64,000 bases of DNA from Paraburkholderia sabiae (GTDB lineage: Bacteria > Pseudomonadota > Gammaproteobacteria > Burkholderiales > Burkholderiaceae). Position numbers and translations under genes: made by a program. This document shows, piece by piece, positions 53,381-63,587 of this stretch (positions are counted from its first letter, which is position 1; every line of letters begins with the position of its first letter). The stretch is taken from contig NZ_CP125295.1 in NCBI RefSeq assembly GCF_030412785.1, forward strand, positions 3,410,001 to 3,474,000. The letters are read 5' to 3'. The notes beneath the pieces were generated by a model, which did not search any database, was not told the origin of the DNA, and saw only the letters and a program-made list of their open reading frames with translations.

Positions 53381-54745
53381 TCACTCCACCGCAGGCGTCA
53401 ATTCCGCGTCTTCGATATGCGACGCCTGTGGACGGCGTGCCATCGCGAACACGCCGAATGCGGCGATCATCGCGGGCACGGCAAGCAGGCTGAATACCGC
53501 GCCGAACTGCCAGCCCAGCCCCATTAGCGCAGCACCGACCAGCGCGCCCGCCACGCCGCCGATGCGCCCCACGCCGAGCATCCACGCAACGCCCGTCGCA
53601 CGTCCTTGCGTCGGATAGAAGCTTGCAGCCAACGCGGACATCGATGTGACGGCTGACGTGACGACCGTGCCCGTCAGGAAGATCAGCGTGCCGAGCATCA
53701 GTTGATGTCCAATGCCGCGCCCGACCAGCATCACCAGCAAGGCCGCCACGACATACGTGCACGCGATCACGCGATTCGCCTTGAAGCGGTCCATCAGCCA
53801 GCCGACGCTCAGATTGCCGAGGATGCCGCCAAGGGGAAACAACGAAGTCATCAGCGCGGCGTTTTGCCCGGAAAAGCCAGTGTCCTTGAAGAGCGTGGGC
53901 AGCCAGTTCGTCAGCAGATAGTAGATCAACAGACCCATGAAATAGGCGAGCCACAACATCAGCGTGCCAAAGCGAAAGCGCGACGACAACACCACACGCA
54001 ATGCTGACCCGCGATGCTCCGCGACGGATTCCGCGGTCACGAAACGGCATGCTTCAAGAGACGCGCTCTTTGCGATGCGCTGCAAAACACGGGCGATCCG
54101 CGCGTCGCCGCGTTGTCTCGTCACCATGAATTGCGCGGACTCGGGCAGCAACAGAATCAGCACGAATGTCAGCGCAATTGGACCGACGCCGCCCGCAACG
54201 AGCACGCTCTGCCAGCCGAAGTGAGGAATGAGCCATGCCGACGCCACACCGCCGATCGCGAGTCCGCATGAGAAGCCGCAGAACATGGCGTTCACCGCTA
54301 CCGCACGGATGCGTGCCGGTGCGTATTCGGACATCAACGTCACCGCATTCGGCATCGCGGCGCCGAGTCCGAGGCCTGTCATGAAACGCAGTGCCGTTAG
54401 CGATTCGATGGAAGTCGCATGCGCAGCCGCAAAACTCCATAGCCCGAAGAAAAACACCGATAGAATCAGCACCGTTTTACGTCCGATTCGATCCGCAAAC
54501 GGTCCTGCACCCAATGCACCGATTCCGAGGCCAACAAGCGCCGCGCTCATCACAGGCCCGAGTGCGGACCGCGCCACGCCCCAGTCCTGCACGAGCGAAG
54601 GCGCGATGAAACCGACAGCAGCCGTATCGAAGCCATCGGCGGCGACGACCAGAAAGCAGAGAACAAGAATCGTCCATTGAAAAGGCGAAAAACGTTCGCC
54701 GTCGATGAAACGCTGCACATCGACTGTGCGTGTGTGCTGGCTCAT
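53381..54745 (-). CDS. MFS transporter, aromatic acid:H+ symporter (AAHS) family
   Basis: This 454-residue carrier has 12 helices. The AAHS start is FSPFQWTILVLCFLVVAADGFDTAAVGFIAPSL, here cited by its core ADGFDTAAVGFIAP, and the loop motif GPFADRIGRKTVLI and the family GLGLGAAMPNAVTLMSEYAP follow. Relatives (PcaK, BenK, MhpT) import 4-hydroxybenzoate and other ring acids. The ATG at 54745 follows a perfect AAGGAG. It is the last gene of the SDR-desaturase-NIPSNAP-MFS operon and presumably imports that pathway's substrate. Confidence 0.92.
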   Translation of the reverse strand: MSQHTRTVDVQRFIDGERFSPFQWTILVLCFLVVAADGFDTAAVGFIAPSLVQDWGVARSALGPVMSAALVGLGIGALGAGPFADRIGRKTVLILSVFFFGLWSFAAAHATSIESLTALRFMTGLGLGAAMPNAVTLMSEYAPARIRAVAVNAMFCGFSCGLAIGGVASAWLIPHFGWQSVLVAGGVGPIALTFVLILLLPESAQFMVTRQRGDARIARVLQRIAKSASLEACRFVTAESVAEHRGSALRVVLSSRFRFGTLMLWLAYFMGLLIYYLLTNWLPTLFKDTGFSGQNAALMTSLFPLGGILGNLSVGWLMDRFKANRVIACTYVVAALLVMLVGRGIGHQLMLGTLIFLTGTVVTSAVTSMSALAASFYPTQGRATGVAWMLGVGRIGGVAGALVGAALMGLGWQFGAVFSLLAVPAMIAAFGVFAMARRPQASHIEDAELTPAVE

Positions 54746-54818
54746 TGCGTGTCTCCTTGAAACGCGGGTGCTACGTCTCCGAATGTCTTTGATTGCGCTG
54801 CTGCCGTTTCTATTTTTT

Positions 54819-55157
54819 TTAGCGCAGCGCAGTGAGACTTCTGAATTCGACGCGCCGGATGATCCGGCTTTCCTGCGCAACGATCAGATGCGCCGACGCC
54901 TGCAAGTACGCGGGCCATTCCGGGTCCGCATCGCGCGCAGTGCGGCGCTGGTCGTAATCGCCGATGCTTTCGTAGCCCCACAAATGCACGACCTGATTCA
55001 ATGCGCCGATATCGCTCATATAGAAACCGACGGGCGCGCCGAGGTACTTCAATTGAATGGGCATCGCGAGACGATCGAATACGTCGATGAATTCCGCCAT
55101 GCCGCGCGGCCGGATCGTATAGATGCGGTGATCGACGAATGGTTTGGTGCTGCTCAT
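54819..55157 (-). CDS. NIPSNAP-family small protein
   Basis: The 112-residue product has the NIPSNAP dimeric alpha-beta barrel pattern: FVDHRIYTIRPRGMAEFIDVFDR, YMSDIGALNQVVHLWGYESIGD and a terminal RRVEFRSL-type strand. Bacterial members are small and functionally undefined, and some occur in aromatic or steroid catabolic clusters. It lies 11 bp after the desaturase gene. A cofactor or substrate-handling role is inference. Confidence 0.88.
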   Translation of the reverse strand: MSSTKPFVDHRIYTIRPRGMAEFIDVFDRLAMPIQLKYLGAPVGFYMSDIGALNQVVHLWGYESIGDYDQRRTARDADPEWPAYLQASAHLIVAQESRIIRRVEFRSLTALR

Positions 55158-55168
55158 GATGCTGTCCT

Positions 55169-56938
55169 CTATACGGTTGCGGATTGCCGCGCGTTCTGCC
55201 CTTGCGCGTGCTTGTCGGCGAAGGTATCGGCCACGCCTGCGAGCCGCCGTCCAGTGATGAAACCGAAGGTCATGATCGGACCGAGCGTGATGCCCGCGCC
55301 CGGATAGTTGCCGCCCATGACGCTCGCGCGATCATTGCCGACTGCGTACAGTCCATCGATAACGGCGCCGCGTGCATCGAGCACTTCGCCCGTGACGGCT
55401 GTCGTGATGCCGTCGAAAGTGCCGAGATCACCCATCACGACCTTGAGCGCGTAATAAGGCCCGTCGCCGATCGGCGCAACACATGGATTGGGTTTGTGCT
55501 CGGGATCGGCGAGATAGCGATTGAACGAAGTCGAGCCGCGACCGAACTCCCGATCTTCGCCGCGCTTTGCGCCGTCGTTATACGTGCGCACGGTGGCTTC
55601 GAGCGCGGCAGCGTCGATACCCGCTTCACGCGCGAGATCGGCAAGCGTGCGCCCTTTGACGAGATAGCCATTGCGCAGCAGCGGCCCCAAAGGCACCGGT
55701 GCGGGCTTCGCGAAGCCGAGTCCGTACTTGCGGATCGTCGCGTGATCGCAGATCAGCCACATCGCCGTTTCTCTTTCGTCGCGGCATGCTTCGATCATCG
55801 CCGCGCCGACGTCGTGGTACGAGTTCGCTTCGTTGGTAAAGCGCTTGCCTTTGCGCGTCACGCCGATGATGCCCGGCTTGTAGCGATCGACGAGATGCGG
55901 AAACACGCCGAACGTGCCGTCGCGCATCGGCACACGCGATACGGGCATCCACGCAGCCGGCTGCGGATAACGAATGGGAACCTGAGCGCCGACGCTTTCG
56001 GCCATGCGCGCGCCATCGCCTGTGTTGCCCTTCGGCACGGGCGAGCAATGCTCGCCGCCGCGCTTCACATGCGGATACGCTTTGGCAATACGCGCGACAT
56101 CGTGCGAAAAACCGCCGCACGCGAGAACAACGCCACGGCGTGCATCGATACGCATCTCACCTTGCGGACCCGTGACGCTCACGCCCGTCACGCGCCCGTT
56201 CTGCACGATGAGTTCTTTCGCGGCCGTGTTCGTGTGAATCGGAATGCCCATCGACAAAGCCGATTTCGCGAGCCGAGCCGCCAGTGCATTGCCGCTCGTG
56301 ATCTGCACGCCGCGTCGATAAAGCGCGAGATCCTTCAAATGACTTCCAAGGCGCTTCGCCACATACAGAGCGGACTTCAGCGATCGCGTCGCGTTGAAGA
56401 AGTGCTTGAGATCGGCGTTCGACGAATTGAACATCATGCCGATGAACGTGATCGTCTTGAGCGGCGGGCGAAGACGCGTAATGTCGTCGCCGAGATTTCG
56501 CGCATCGTAAGGCGCCGCGACGATAGAACGCCCGATATCGACGCCGCCCTGCATGTCCGGGTGATAGTCGGGATAGAGCGTGGGGACGAATTTCACTTCT
56601 GTCTCGCGCTCGAAGAATTCGAGCATTTGCGGGCCGGTATCGAGAAAGGCATCGACGGCTGCTTCGTCGAAGAACGCGCCTGTCTCATTGCGCATATAGG
56701 TCTTCGCTGCTTCGCGCGTGTCGTTCACGCCGTTCGCACGTGCGTGCCGGTTGCCCGGAATCCACAACACGCCGCCCGAAAACGCGGTCGTGCCGCCGAA
56801 ATACGCTTCCTTCTCGATCACCACGACGTCGAGACCGTGCTTGCGCGCGGTGATCGCCGTCGAGAGTCCGCCTGCGCCCGAACCGATGACGAGTACATCG
56901 CATGTCAGTGGCGCGCGTGTGTGAGTGTGAGTAGTCAT
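55169..56938 (-). CDS. FAD-dependent 3-ketosteroid-dehydrogenase-like ketone desaturase
   Basis: The 589-residue flavoprotein starts with a Rossmann FAD motif (VLVIGSGAGGLSTAITARKHG), an FAD-proximal FGGTTAFSGGVLWIPGN and a C-terminal FAD/active-site block GPYYALKVVMGDLGTFDG...GLYAVGNDRASVMGGNYPGAGITLGPIMTFG, of which only the pieces are quoted. The NYPGAG Tyr (about residue 545) aligns with the catalytic Tyr of 3-ketosteroid delta-1-dehydrogenase. Such enzymes introduce C=C next to a ring ketone. The substrate is probably a 4-oxocyclohexane-type acid (see findings). It lies 27 bp after the SDR gene. Confidence 0.9.
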   Translation of the reverse strand: MTTHTHTRAPLTCDVLVIGSGAGGLSTAITARKHGLDVVVIEKEAYFGGTTAFSGGVLWIPGNRHARANGVNDTREAAKTYMRNETGAFFDEAAVDAFLDTGPQMLEFFERETEVKFVPTLYPDYHPDMQGGVDIGRSIVAAPYDARNLGDDITRLRPPLKTITFIGMMFNSSNADLKHFFNATRSLKSALYVAKRLGSHLKDLALYRRGVQITSGNALAARLAKSALSMGIPIHTNTAAKELIVQNGRVTGVSVTGPQGEMRIDARRGVVLACGGFSHDVARIAKAYPHVKRGGEHCSPVPKGNTGDGARMAESVGAQVPIRYPQPAAWMPVSRVPMRDGTFGVFPHLVDRYKPGIIGVTRKGKRFTNEANSYHDVGAAMIEACRDERETAMWLICDHATIRKYGLGFAKPAPVPLGPLLRNGYLVKGRTLADLAREAGIDAAALEATVRTYNDGAKRGEDREFGRGSTSFNRYLADPEHKPNPCVAPIGDGPYYALKVVMGDLGTFDGITTAVTGEVLDARGAVIDGLYAVGNDRASVMGGNYPGAGITLGPIMTFGFITGRRLAGVADTFADKHAQGQNARQSATV

Positions 56939-56965
56939 GCTGTGTCTCCTGCCAATGTCTTTGCC

Positions 56966-57796
56966 TTAGCGAGCCGAATCTGCCTTTGCGTCGTAACCAG
57001 GTCGCGGCACCAGATCCATCAGCATGCATTCGAGCCCGCCGTCGACCACCAGCTCCGTGCCGTTCACATAACCCGCGCGCGGACTCGCCAGGAACGCAAC
57101 CACGTCCGCGATATCGACCGGTTCGCCGATGCGGCGGCTCGCTGTCATCGCACTGCGACGCTGTTCGACATCGCCTTGCGCGTAGAACGACGCCGACAGC
57201 GGCGTGCGGATCATGCCGGGACACACGGCGTTGCTGCGCACGCCACGCACACCCCACTCGGCGGCGATCTGCTTCGACAGCATCGCGACGGCCGCCTTGC
57301 CGGGGCTATATGCGCCGCTCCATGTTTGCGGATGATGCGCAGCCACCGACGCCACATGCACGATGCTGCCTGCGCCTTTGCGCAACATCGCGCGGCCGAA
57401 CGCTTGCGAACACAGCATGTAGCCCGTCAGATTGACCTGAAGCATTGCGTTCCATGCGTCGAGCGCAATGTCTTCGATACCGCCCGGCCGCAGCAAACCT
57501 GCGTTGTTGACGAGAACATCGGCTGCGCCCAGCTTTTCTTCAACGCGCGCTGCCGTCGTTTCGACGCTTGCGGCGTCGGCGATATCGCATTCGAATGCGT
57601 ATGCTTCGATGCCGTTCGCGCCGAGCGTCTGCGCAAGGTCTTCGCACTTGCCCGCTTCGCGATCCAGCAACGCAATGCGCGCGCCGCTTTCGCCGAGCAC
57701 ACGTGCAATCGCACTGCCGATACCGCCCGCCGCGCCCGTCACGACGCAAACCTTGCCTTCGAGTTCAAGCCACTCATTGCTTCTTTTGTTAGTCAT
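56966..57796 (-). CDS. Short-chain dehydrogenase of the desaturase operon
   Basis: This 276-residue classical SDR has VCVVTGAAGGIGSAIARVLG (NAD-binding), NNAGLLRPGG, catalytic Ser in VASVAAHHP and the YxxxK pair in GAYSPGKAAVAM, and ends with YVNGTELVVDGG. The start at 57796 follows GGAGATTCGG; an ATG four codons upstream is a weaker alternative. It is the first gene of the operon, divergent from the AraC-type regulator by 145 bp. A ring-alcohol to ketone oxidation feeding the desaturase is inferred. Confidence 0.9.
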   Translation of the reverse strand: MTNKRSNEWLELEGKVCVVTGAAGGIGSAIARVLGESGARIALLDREAGKCEDLAQTLGANGIEAYAFECDIADAASVETTAARVEEKLGAADVLVNNAGLLRPGGIEDIALDAWNAMLQVNLTGYMLCSQAFGRAMLRKGAGSIVHVASVAAHHPQTWSGAYSPGKAAVAMLSKQIAAEWGVRGVRSNAVCPGMIRTPLSASFYAQGDVEQRRSAMTASRRIGEPVDIADVVAFLASPRAGYVNGTELVVDGGLECMLMDLVPRPGYDAKADSAR

Positions 57797-57941
57797 CCGA
57801 ATCTCCATGTCTTCATTCCGATCGGCGATTCGAAATGCCGATCGCACGATTCATGGAGAAAAGTATAGGGACACGCCGTGCGACGAGATTGGACAAAGAG
57901 CACGCATCGCAGGACAATTCGTACACAGGAGACGAAACGGC

Positions 57942-58835
57942 ATGAGGAAAATCCCTAACTACGATCTGTATGGCGAATCCGCGCGCCCGCCCTGGTTCGA
58001 CGCGTTCAATTTCGAGTGGATTGCCGAGCGCAGCCGTCCCAACGACTGGCATATCGCCGCGCATCGACACGATGCGCTATTGCAGATTCTGTATATACGC
58101 AGCGGCAGCGGACACGTCGTGATCGAAAGTGAGAAGCACGCGTTCACGCCGCCCTGTGTCGTCGTTTTGCCCGCGCAAACCGTGCATGGCTTTGTGTTTT
58201 CGCCCGATATAGACGGGCTTGTGATCACGGCTGCGCAGCGTGCGCTGGAGTCGATTTCGAAGGCCGTGTCGCCGGGCCTGCTGCCTGTGATTCAGCGCCC
58301 GGGTGTGATCCCTGTGAAGACACCGGCGGGCGACGACACATTGATGCCGCTCTTCACGCTGCTCGAACAGGAATACCGCGGCAATGCACGCGGTCATATC
58401 GCAGCCGGGATGTCGTTGATGATTGCACTTTTCGTGCAAGTGGCGAGATTGAGCGATGCGGCGGCGATGACCGCATCGAGCGGCGTCGCCGATCGGCGCA
58501 GCGTGCAGATCAAGCGCTTTCGTGAACTCGTGGCCGGGCACTTTCGCGAGCACCGTCCCGTCGATTTCTATGCTGAGAAGCTAGGCATTACGACGGCTCA
58601 ATTGAGCCGCATTTGCCGCGACGAACTCGGCCATTCGCCGATGTCGCTCGTGAATGAACATCTGATACGCGAAGCACAGCGCGATCTCGTCTATTCGGGT
58701 CTGACGATCAAGCAGATCGCGCACGCATTGGGCTTCGAGGATGCCGCGTATTTCAGCCGCTATTTCCGCAAACAGACGGGCGCGACGCCCAAAGAATTTC
58801 AGGCCGCCGCGCACACCGATCTGTCTTTGAACTGA
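57942..58835 (+). CDS. AraC-family regulator, PobR/PobC-like
   Basis: The 297-residue protein has an N-terminal cupin-like sensor (HRHDALLQILYIRSGSGHVV, VLPAQTVHGFVFSPDIDGLV) and a C-terminal double helix-turn-helix (about 195-290; YAEKLGITTAQLSRICRDELG, LTIKQIAHALGFEDAAYFSRYFRKQTG, cited in parts). The sensor resembles PobR-type activators of 4-hydroxybenzoate hydroxylase genes. It converges on pobA with 26 bp between and diverges from the SDR operon, so it may control both. The ATG at 57942 follows CAGGAGACG. Its last codons lie within a tandem repeat. Confidence 0.88.
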   Translation: MRKIPNYDLYGESARPPWFDAFNFEWIAERSRPNDWHIAAHRHDALLQILYIRSGSGHVVIESEKHAFTPPCVVVLPAQTVHGFVFSPDIDGLVITAAQRALESISKAVSPGLLPVIQRPGVIPVKTPAGDDTLMPLFTLLEQEYRGNARGHIAAGMSLMIALFVQVARLSDAAAMTASSGVADRRSVQIKRFRELVAGHFREHRPVDFYAEKLGITTAQLSRICRDELGHSPMSLVNEHLIREAQRDLVYSGLTIKQIAHALGFEDAAYFSRYFRKQTGATPKEFQAAAHTDLSLN

Positions 58836-58851
58836 TTGTCTTTGAACTGAT
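58822..58851. repeat. Tandem duplication of 15 bp across the AraC stop
   Basis: The 15-base unit TGTCTTTGAACTGAT occurs twice in a row (58822-58836 and 58837-58851). The first copy contains the stop codon TGA at 58833-58835; the second copy is untranslated. It looks like a recent slippage duplication with no effect on the protein. Confidence 0.9.
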
Positions 58852-58861
58852 TACCTGCCGT

Positions 58862-60076
<1,215 letters not shown>

Positions 60077-60254
60077 TCAAAGTGTGCCGTCGGCGGTTCT
60101 ATCGAGCAACGCGATAGCGTGAATAAGCGTTATCTCGATAATCGATAGTAGATGAGTGCGGGTTTTCCCCAGGAAAGCAAACGCAACTTTGGCGGAAGCG
60201 GATTGTTGGCTATGTTTACTGAGCGGTCCCGAACGCAAACAAGGAGAAGCAATC

Positions 60255-60611
60255 ATGAAGATCCGCGATGTCCTGCAATGCCTCGCCGTTATCGGTTGCG
60301 TGGCGCTGACGTCAAACGTGTATGCGCAAGCGAGCGATGATATGGCGATGGCGTCCGCTCCCGCGACGCATTCGAAGAAGGCGACACCTGCGGACAAGAA
60401 GCTCGGCCGCGACGTGCGCAAGGCTTTGTCGAAAGCACCTGGCTTCAATGTATCGAACGTCTTCGTGAAAGCGCGCGGCGGCGCCGTGACGTTATCGGGC
60501 AGCGTGCCCGACGGTGGGCAGATTCAGCAGGCGGCGGAAGTAGCGAAGGGCGTGCAAGGCGTGACATCGGTCACTAACAAGTTGACGCTTTACTCCCATG
60601 GAAATAACTAG
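60255..60611 (+). CDS. BON-domain exported protein
   Basis: The 118-residue product has a signal peptide (MKIRDVLQCLAVIGCVALTS, cleavage near VYAQA) and one BON domain (about 55-115; LGRDVRKALSKAPGFNVSNV, GGAVTLSGSVPDGGQIQQAA, VTSVTNKLTL). BON proteins bind membranes or peptidoglycan and rise under osmotic or envelope stress. The ATG follows AAGGAGAAG. Its stop overlaps the end of the convergent xdhC gene by four bases. Confidence 0.9.
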   Translation: MKIRDVLQCLAVIGCVALTSNVYAQASDDMAMASAPATHSKKATPADKKLGRDVRKALSKAPGFNVSNVFVKARGGAVTLSGSVPDGGQIQQAAEVAKGVQGVTSVTNKLTLYSHGNN

Positions 60612-61672
60612 TCCGTCGGGACGCTTTCCGTTTGATTGACATTCAGGCTCTGGATATCGCACGAAGAAGTGACGCTTCGTGCGATGTCGCGCGCCGCTTT
60701 CGCGCCCTCGATTTGCAGCATGTGCGGCAGCTCGACGCCATTCTTCGCGGCTGTCACTTCGGCCAGAATCGACACCGCGATTTCCGGCGGGGTTCTGCTG
60801 CCGATATAGATTCCCGCTGGCCCATGCAATCGCGTTAGTTCGGTCTCGGTGAGATCGAACTCCTTGAGCCTTTCGCGACGCGCCGCATTGTTGCGCCGCG
60901 AACCTAATGCGCCGACATAGAACGCTGGCGTTTTCAGCGCTTCCATCAGCGCGAGATCATCGAGCTTCGGATCGTGCGTCAGTGCAATTACTGCGCAACG
61001 CTCGTCGAGCTTCATGTCGAGCACGGTATCGTCGGGCATCGTACTCACGATCGTGATACCTGGAACGTCCCACGCGTCGGTGTACGCTTCACGCGGATCG
61101 CAAACGGTCACCTGATAATCGAGACCCACGGCGATAGTGCAGAGATAGCGGGACAGTTGACCCGCGCCGATCACCAGCATCCGGTGACGCGGGCCGTGTA
61201 TCGTGAGAAGACGCTTTCCGTCGAAGCCGACACCATCGCCCGCTTGCGCCGCGCTCAATTGCGCAATGCCCATTTCCATGTCCAATGTGCGCGCCACGAG
61301 CCTTCCGTGCTCCACTGCGCCGCATAGTTCAGCGATGCCGCTCGCCTTCGTCAAAGGCTCCAGAACCAGTTGAATCGTGCCGCCGCATGGCAAACCGAAG
61401 CGATGCGCCTCTTCCGCCGTGATGCCGTACTTCACCACTTCGGGCTTCGTCTGCGTGATGCCACGTTGACGCACGCGTTCGATCAGATCGTCTTCGATAC
61501 ACCCGCCCGACACCGATCCCACCACCGTGCCATCGTCGCGCACCGCGAGCATCGCGCCTTCGGGACGCGGTGAGGAACCCCACGTCTTCACAACCGTCAC
61601 GAGCAACGCGCGATGTCCCTGATCAAGCCAGCGCGCACTGCTCTTCAGAACCTCAATATCGACACTGTCCAT
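60608..61672 (-). CDS. XdhC/CoxI-family molybdenum cofactor maturation protein
   Basis: This 354-residue protein has an N-terminal XdhC_CoxI domain (LVTVVKTWGSSPRPEGAMLAVRDDG and VGSVSGGCIEDDLI) and a C-terminal Rossmann XdhC_C domain (about 160-310; RHRMLVIGAGQLSRYLCTIA, VTVCDPREAY, ALGSRRNNAARRERL). XdhC carries the sulfurated molybdenum cofactor to xanthine-dehydrogenase-like enzymes. It ends a row of genes for such an enzyme (2Fe-2S and large subunits), 32 bp after the cytochrome gene. Confidence 0.92.
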   Translation of the reverse strand: MDSVDIEVLKSSARWLDQGHRALLVTVVKTWGSSPRPEGAMLAVRDDGTVVGSVSGGCIEDDLIERVRQRGITQTKPEVVKYGITAEEAHRFGLPCGGTIQLVLEPLTKASGIAELCGAVEHGRLVARTLDMEMGIAQLSAAQAGDGVGFDGKRLLTIHGPRHRMLVIGAGQLSRYLCTIAVGLDYQVTVCDPREAYTDAWDVPGITIVSTMPDDTVLDMKLDERCAVIALTHDPKLDDLALMEALKTPAFYVGALGSRRNNAARRERLKEFDLTETELTRLHGPAGIYIGSRTPPEIAVSILAEVTAAKNGVELPHMLQIEGAKAARDIARSVTSSCDIQSLNVNQTESVPTD

Positions 61673-61704
61673 TGCTGCTTCTGCCTATCCGTCGACGCAT
61701 CGCG

Positions 61705-62952
61705 TTATCGCCTCAATGCATGAACTACATTTGCGGTGACGTCGGCGGGTTGGCCGCCCAAACTGTTACGCAGATAGTTCGCAACTTGCGCGAGTTCATC
61801 GTCGCTCAATGTATTCGCGAAGCCCGGCATTTCCTGCATATGTTCGAGTCCGGGGAACGCTTGCTCGTCGATACCGTCGAGCATCGACACGATCAGGTTG
61901 TGCGCATCGCTCTGACGCACAGTGGAATTGCCTCGCATGGACACGGCAACGTGCGGCTTGCCCTCACCCTCGAAGCCGTGACAACCCGCGCAGACGGACA
62001 GATACGCGCGCCGGCCAGCTGCCATTTGCGCGGCATCAGAGGATTGCGTTTGTAGCGGCGTGGGTGCGATCGGCTTGTCGCCCAAAACGTACGTGGAGAT
62101 CGCGCGCAGATCGCCGGGCGTCATGTACTGGCTGCTGAGATGCACAACGGGATGCATCTCGCCGAATGCCGAACCTTGCGGCGCGATCCCCGTGGCGAAG
62201 AACGTCTGCAAGTCTCGCGCTGACCATCCGCGATTTCCGAGACCTTCAGGCGTCAGGTCGGGCGCATGAATGCGGCCGAGCGCGCCGCCCGCCAGCGGCT
62301 TCGCGCCATCGAGCTGTCCAAAGGCACCACGCGGCGTATGACACTCCGCGCAATGCCCGAGTGCGTTCGCGAGATAGCGTCCGCGATTCCAGTCCGCCGA
62401 CTCTCCACGCGATGCATCCGGCAACGCGTTTTCGAGGAATAGCATCTTCCAGAAGCGCACCGCAAAGCGCAAATTGAACGGGAACGACAGATCAGGCTCG
62501 CGATTCGTTACGGCTGCCGGTTTCAGCGACATCAGATACGCGTAGATCGCGTCACTATCGGCACGCGACATCTGGCGATACGACGTGTACGGCATCGCCG
62601 GATAAAGCTGCCCGTTCGGCGAGACGCCTTCATGCAAGGCACCGTAGAAATCGTCGGCAGTCCATTTGCCGATGCCGTGTTGCGCGTCGGGCGTGATGTT
62701 CGTTCCGTAGAACGTGCCGAACGGCGAGTCCAGTTTGACGCCGCCCGCGAAGGGCGCGCCGTCGCGCGACGTATGGCACGCGGCACAGTCCGCCGCTTTC
62801 GCGAGATAGCGGCCGCGTTCGATCAACGCCGCATCGTGGGTATCGACTTTCGCGCCATCGGGTGCGTCGTGCGTGTTGCTGCATGCCGTCGACAGCACCG
62901 CAACCAGCGTCAACAATGCGATGCGCAACAGGAAAAACAACGCGCTCATCAT
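61705..62952 (-). CDS. Tri-haem membrane-bound cytochrome c subunit
   Basis: This 415-residue protein has a signal/lipoprotein start (LLTLVAVLSTACSN, a lipobox-like Cys) and three cytochrome c domains with CAACHTS, CAECHTP and CAGCHG haem sites (about residues 49, 195 and 320 by rough count). It resembles the cytochrome subunits of aldehyde/alcohol and isoquinoline/nicotinate-type dehydrogenases and passes electrons to the respiratory chain. The ATG at 62952 overlaps the 2Fe-2S gene stop (ATGA), as expected for one operon. Confidence 0.92.
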   Translation of the reverse strand: MMSALFFLLRIALLTLVAVLSTACSNTHDAPDGAKVDTHDAALIERGRYLAKAADCAACHTSRDGAPFAGGVKLDSPFGTFYGTNITPDAQHGIGKWTADDFYGALHEGVSPNGQLYPAMPYTSYRQMSRADSDAIYAYLMSLKPAAVTNREPDLSFPFNLRFAVRFWKMLFLENALPDASRGESADWNRGRYLANALGHCAECHTPRGAFGQLDGAKPLAGGALGRIHAPDLTPEGLGNRGWSARDLQTFFATGIAPQGSAFGEMHPVVHLSSQYMTPGDLRAISTYVLGDKPIAPTPLQTQSSDAAQMAAGRRAYLSVCAGCHGFEGEGKPHVAVSMRGNSTVRQSDAHNLIVSMLDGIDEQAFPGLEHMQEMPGFANTLSDDELAQVANYLRNSLGGQPADVTANVVHALRR

Positions 62953-63587
62953 TCGCCACCCTTGACGAGTCCGGGTGTATTCAACACGAGATCCTTCACC
63001 GCTTCGTAATAGCGCACATAGCCTGTGCAGCGGCACAGATGCGAATCGAGTGCTTCGACGATGGTCTGCTCAACCTCGCTGCGTTCGACAGGATGCTGCT
63101 TCAATCGCTCGATCAGCACCGTCGTCGCATTGACGAATCCCGGCGTGCAGTATCCGCATTGAAAACTGAAGTGTTCGAGAAACTTCTGCTGAACGGGCGA
63201 CAGTGCGACGACTTCGCCGTGCTCGTTGCATGTCGCGTGGCCTTCGACAGTGCGTATCTTCTTGCCATCGAAAAACTGCGCCGCCGTGATGCACGAACGC
63301 ACTTCTTCGCTCGTGCCGTCCGGTTTGTCGAGAATCACGACGCACGCATGACACACACCCTGGCCGCAGCCCAGCCGTGAACCCGTCAAGCCGAGATACT
63401 CGTGCAGAAAATCGATCAGCATCAGTTGCGCAGGAACGCGGATTGGACCGAACGATTGGCCATTGACGGTCATCGACACCGCTTGCATATCGATCCGCAT
63501 CAAAGGCTGTTCATGCTGGTTGGAGACGGCATCAGCCGACTGCATAGCACTCGCGGCTTGTTGCGATTGGGAATTGGCCGCCATCAT
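62949..63587 (-). CDS. 2Fe-2S subunit of a molybdenum hydroxylase (IorA/CoxS type)
   Basis: This 212-residue protein has two iron-sulfur clusters: an N-terminal plant-type ferredoxin site (GSRLGCGQGVCHACVV, last Cys in VRSCIT) and a C-terminal helical site (QCGYCTPGFVN and HLCRCTGY). A low-complexity N-terminal extension of about 35 residues (Ser/Ala/Gln-rich) precedes the domain. It moves electrons from the Mo centre to the next acceptor, here probably the cytochrome. It overlaps the large-subunit gene by four bases. Confidence 0.93.
   Translation of the reverse strand: MMAANSQSQQAASAMQSADAVSNQHEQPLMRIDMQAVSMTVNGQSFGPIRVPAQLMLIDFLHEYLGLTGSRLGCGQGVCHACVVILDKPDGTSEEVRSCITAAQFFDGKKIRTVEGHATCNEHGEVVALSPVQQKFLEHFSFQCGYCTPGFVNATTVLIERLKQHPVERSEVEQTIVEALDSHLCRCTGYVRYYEAVKDLVLNTPGLVKGGE

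Noticed and set aside
55184..57868. 894-codon open frame on the plus strand opposite the desaturase and SDR genes
   Set aside because: It spans two certain minus-strand genes, has no recognisable domain and follows their codon phase as an antisense shadow.
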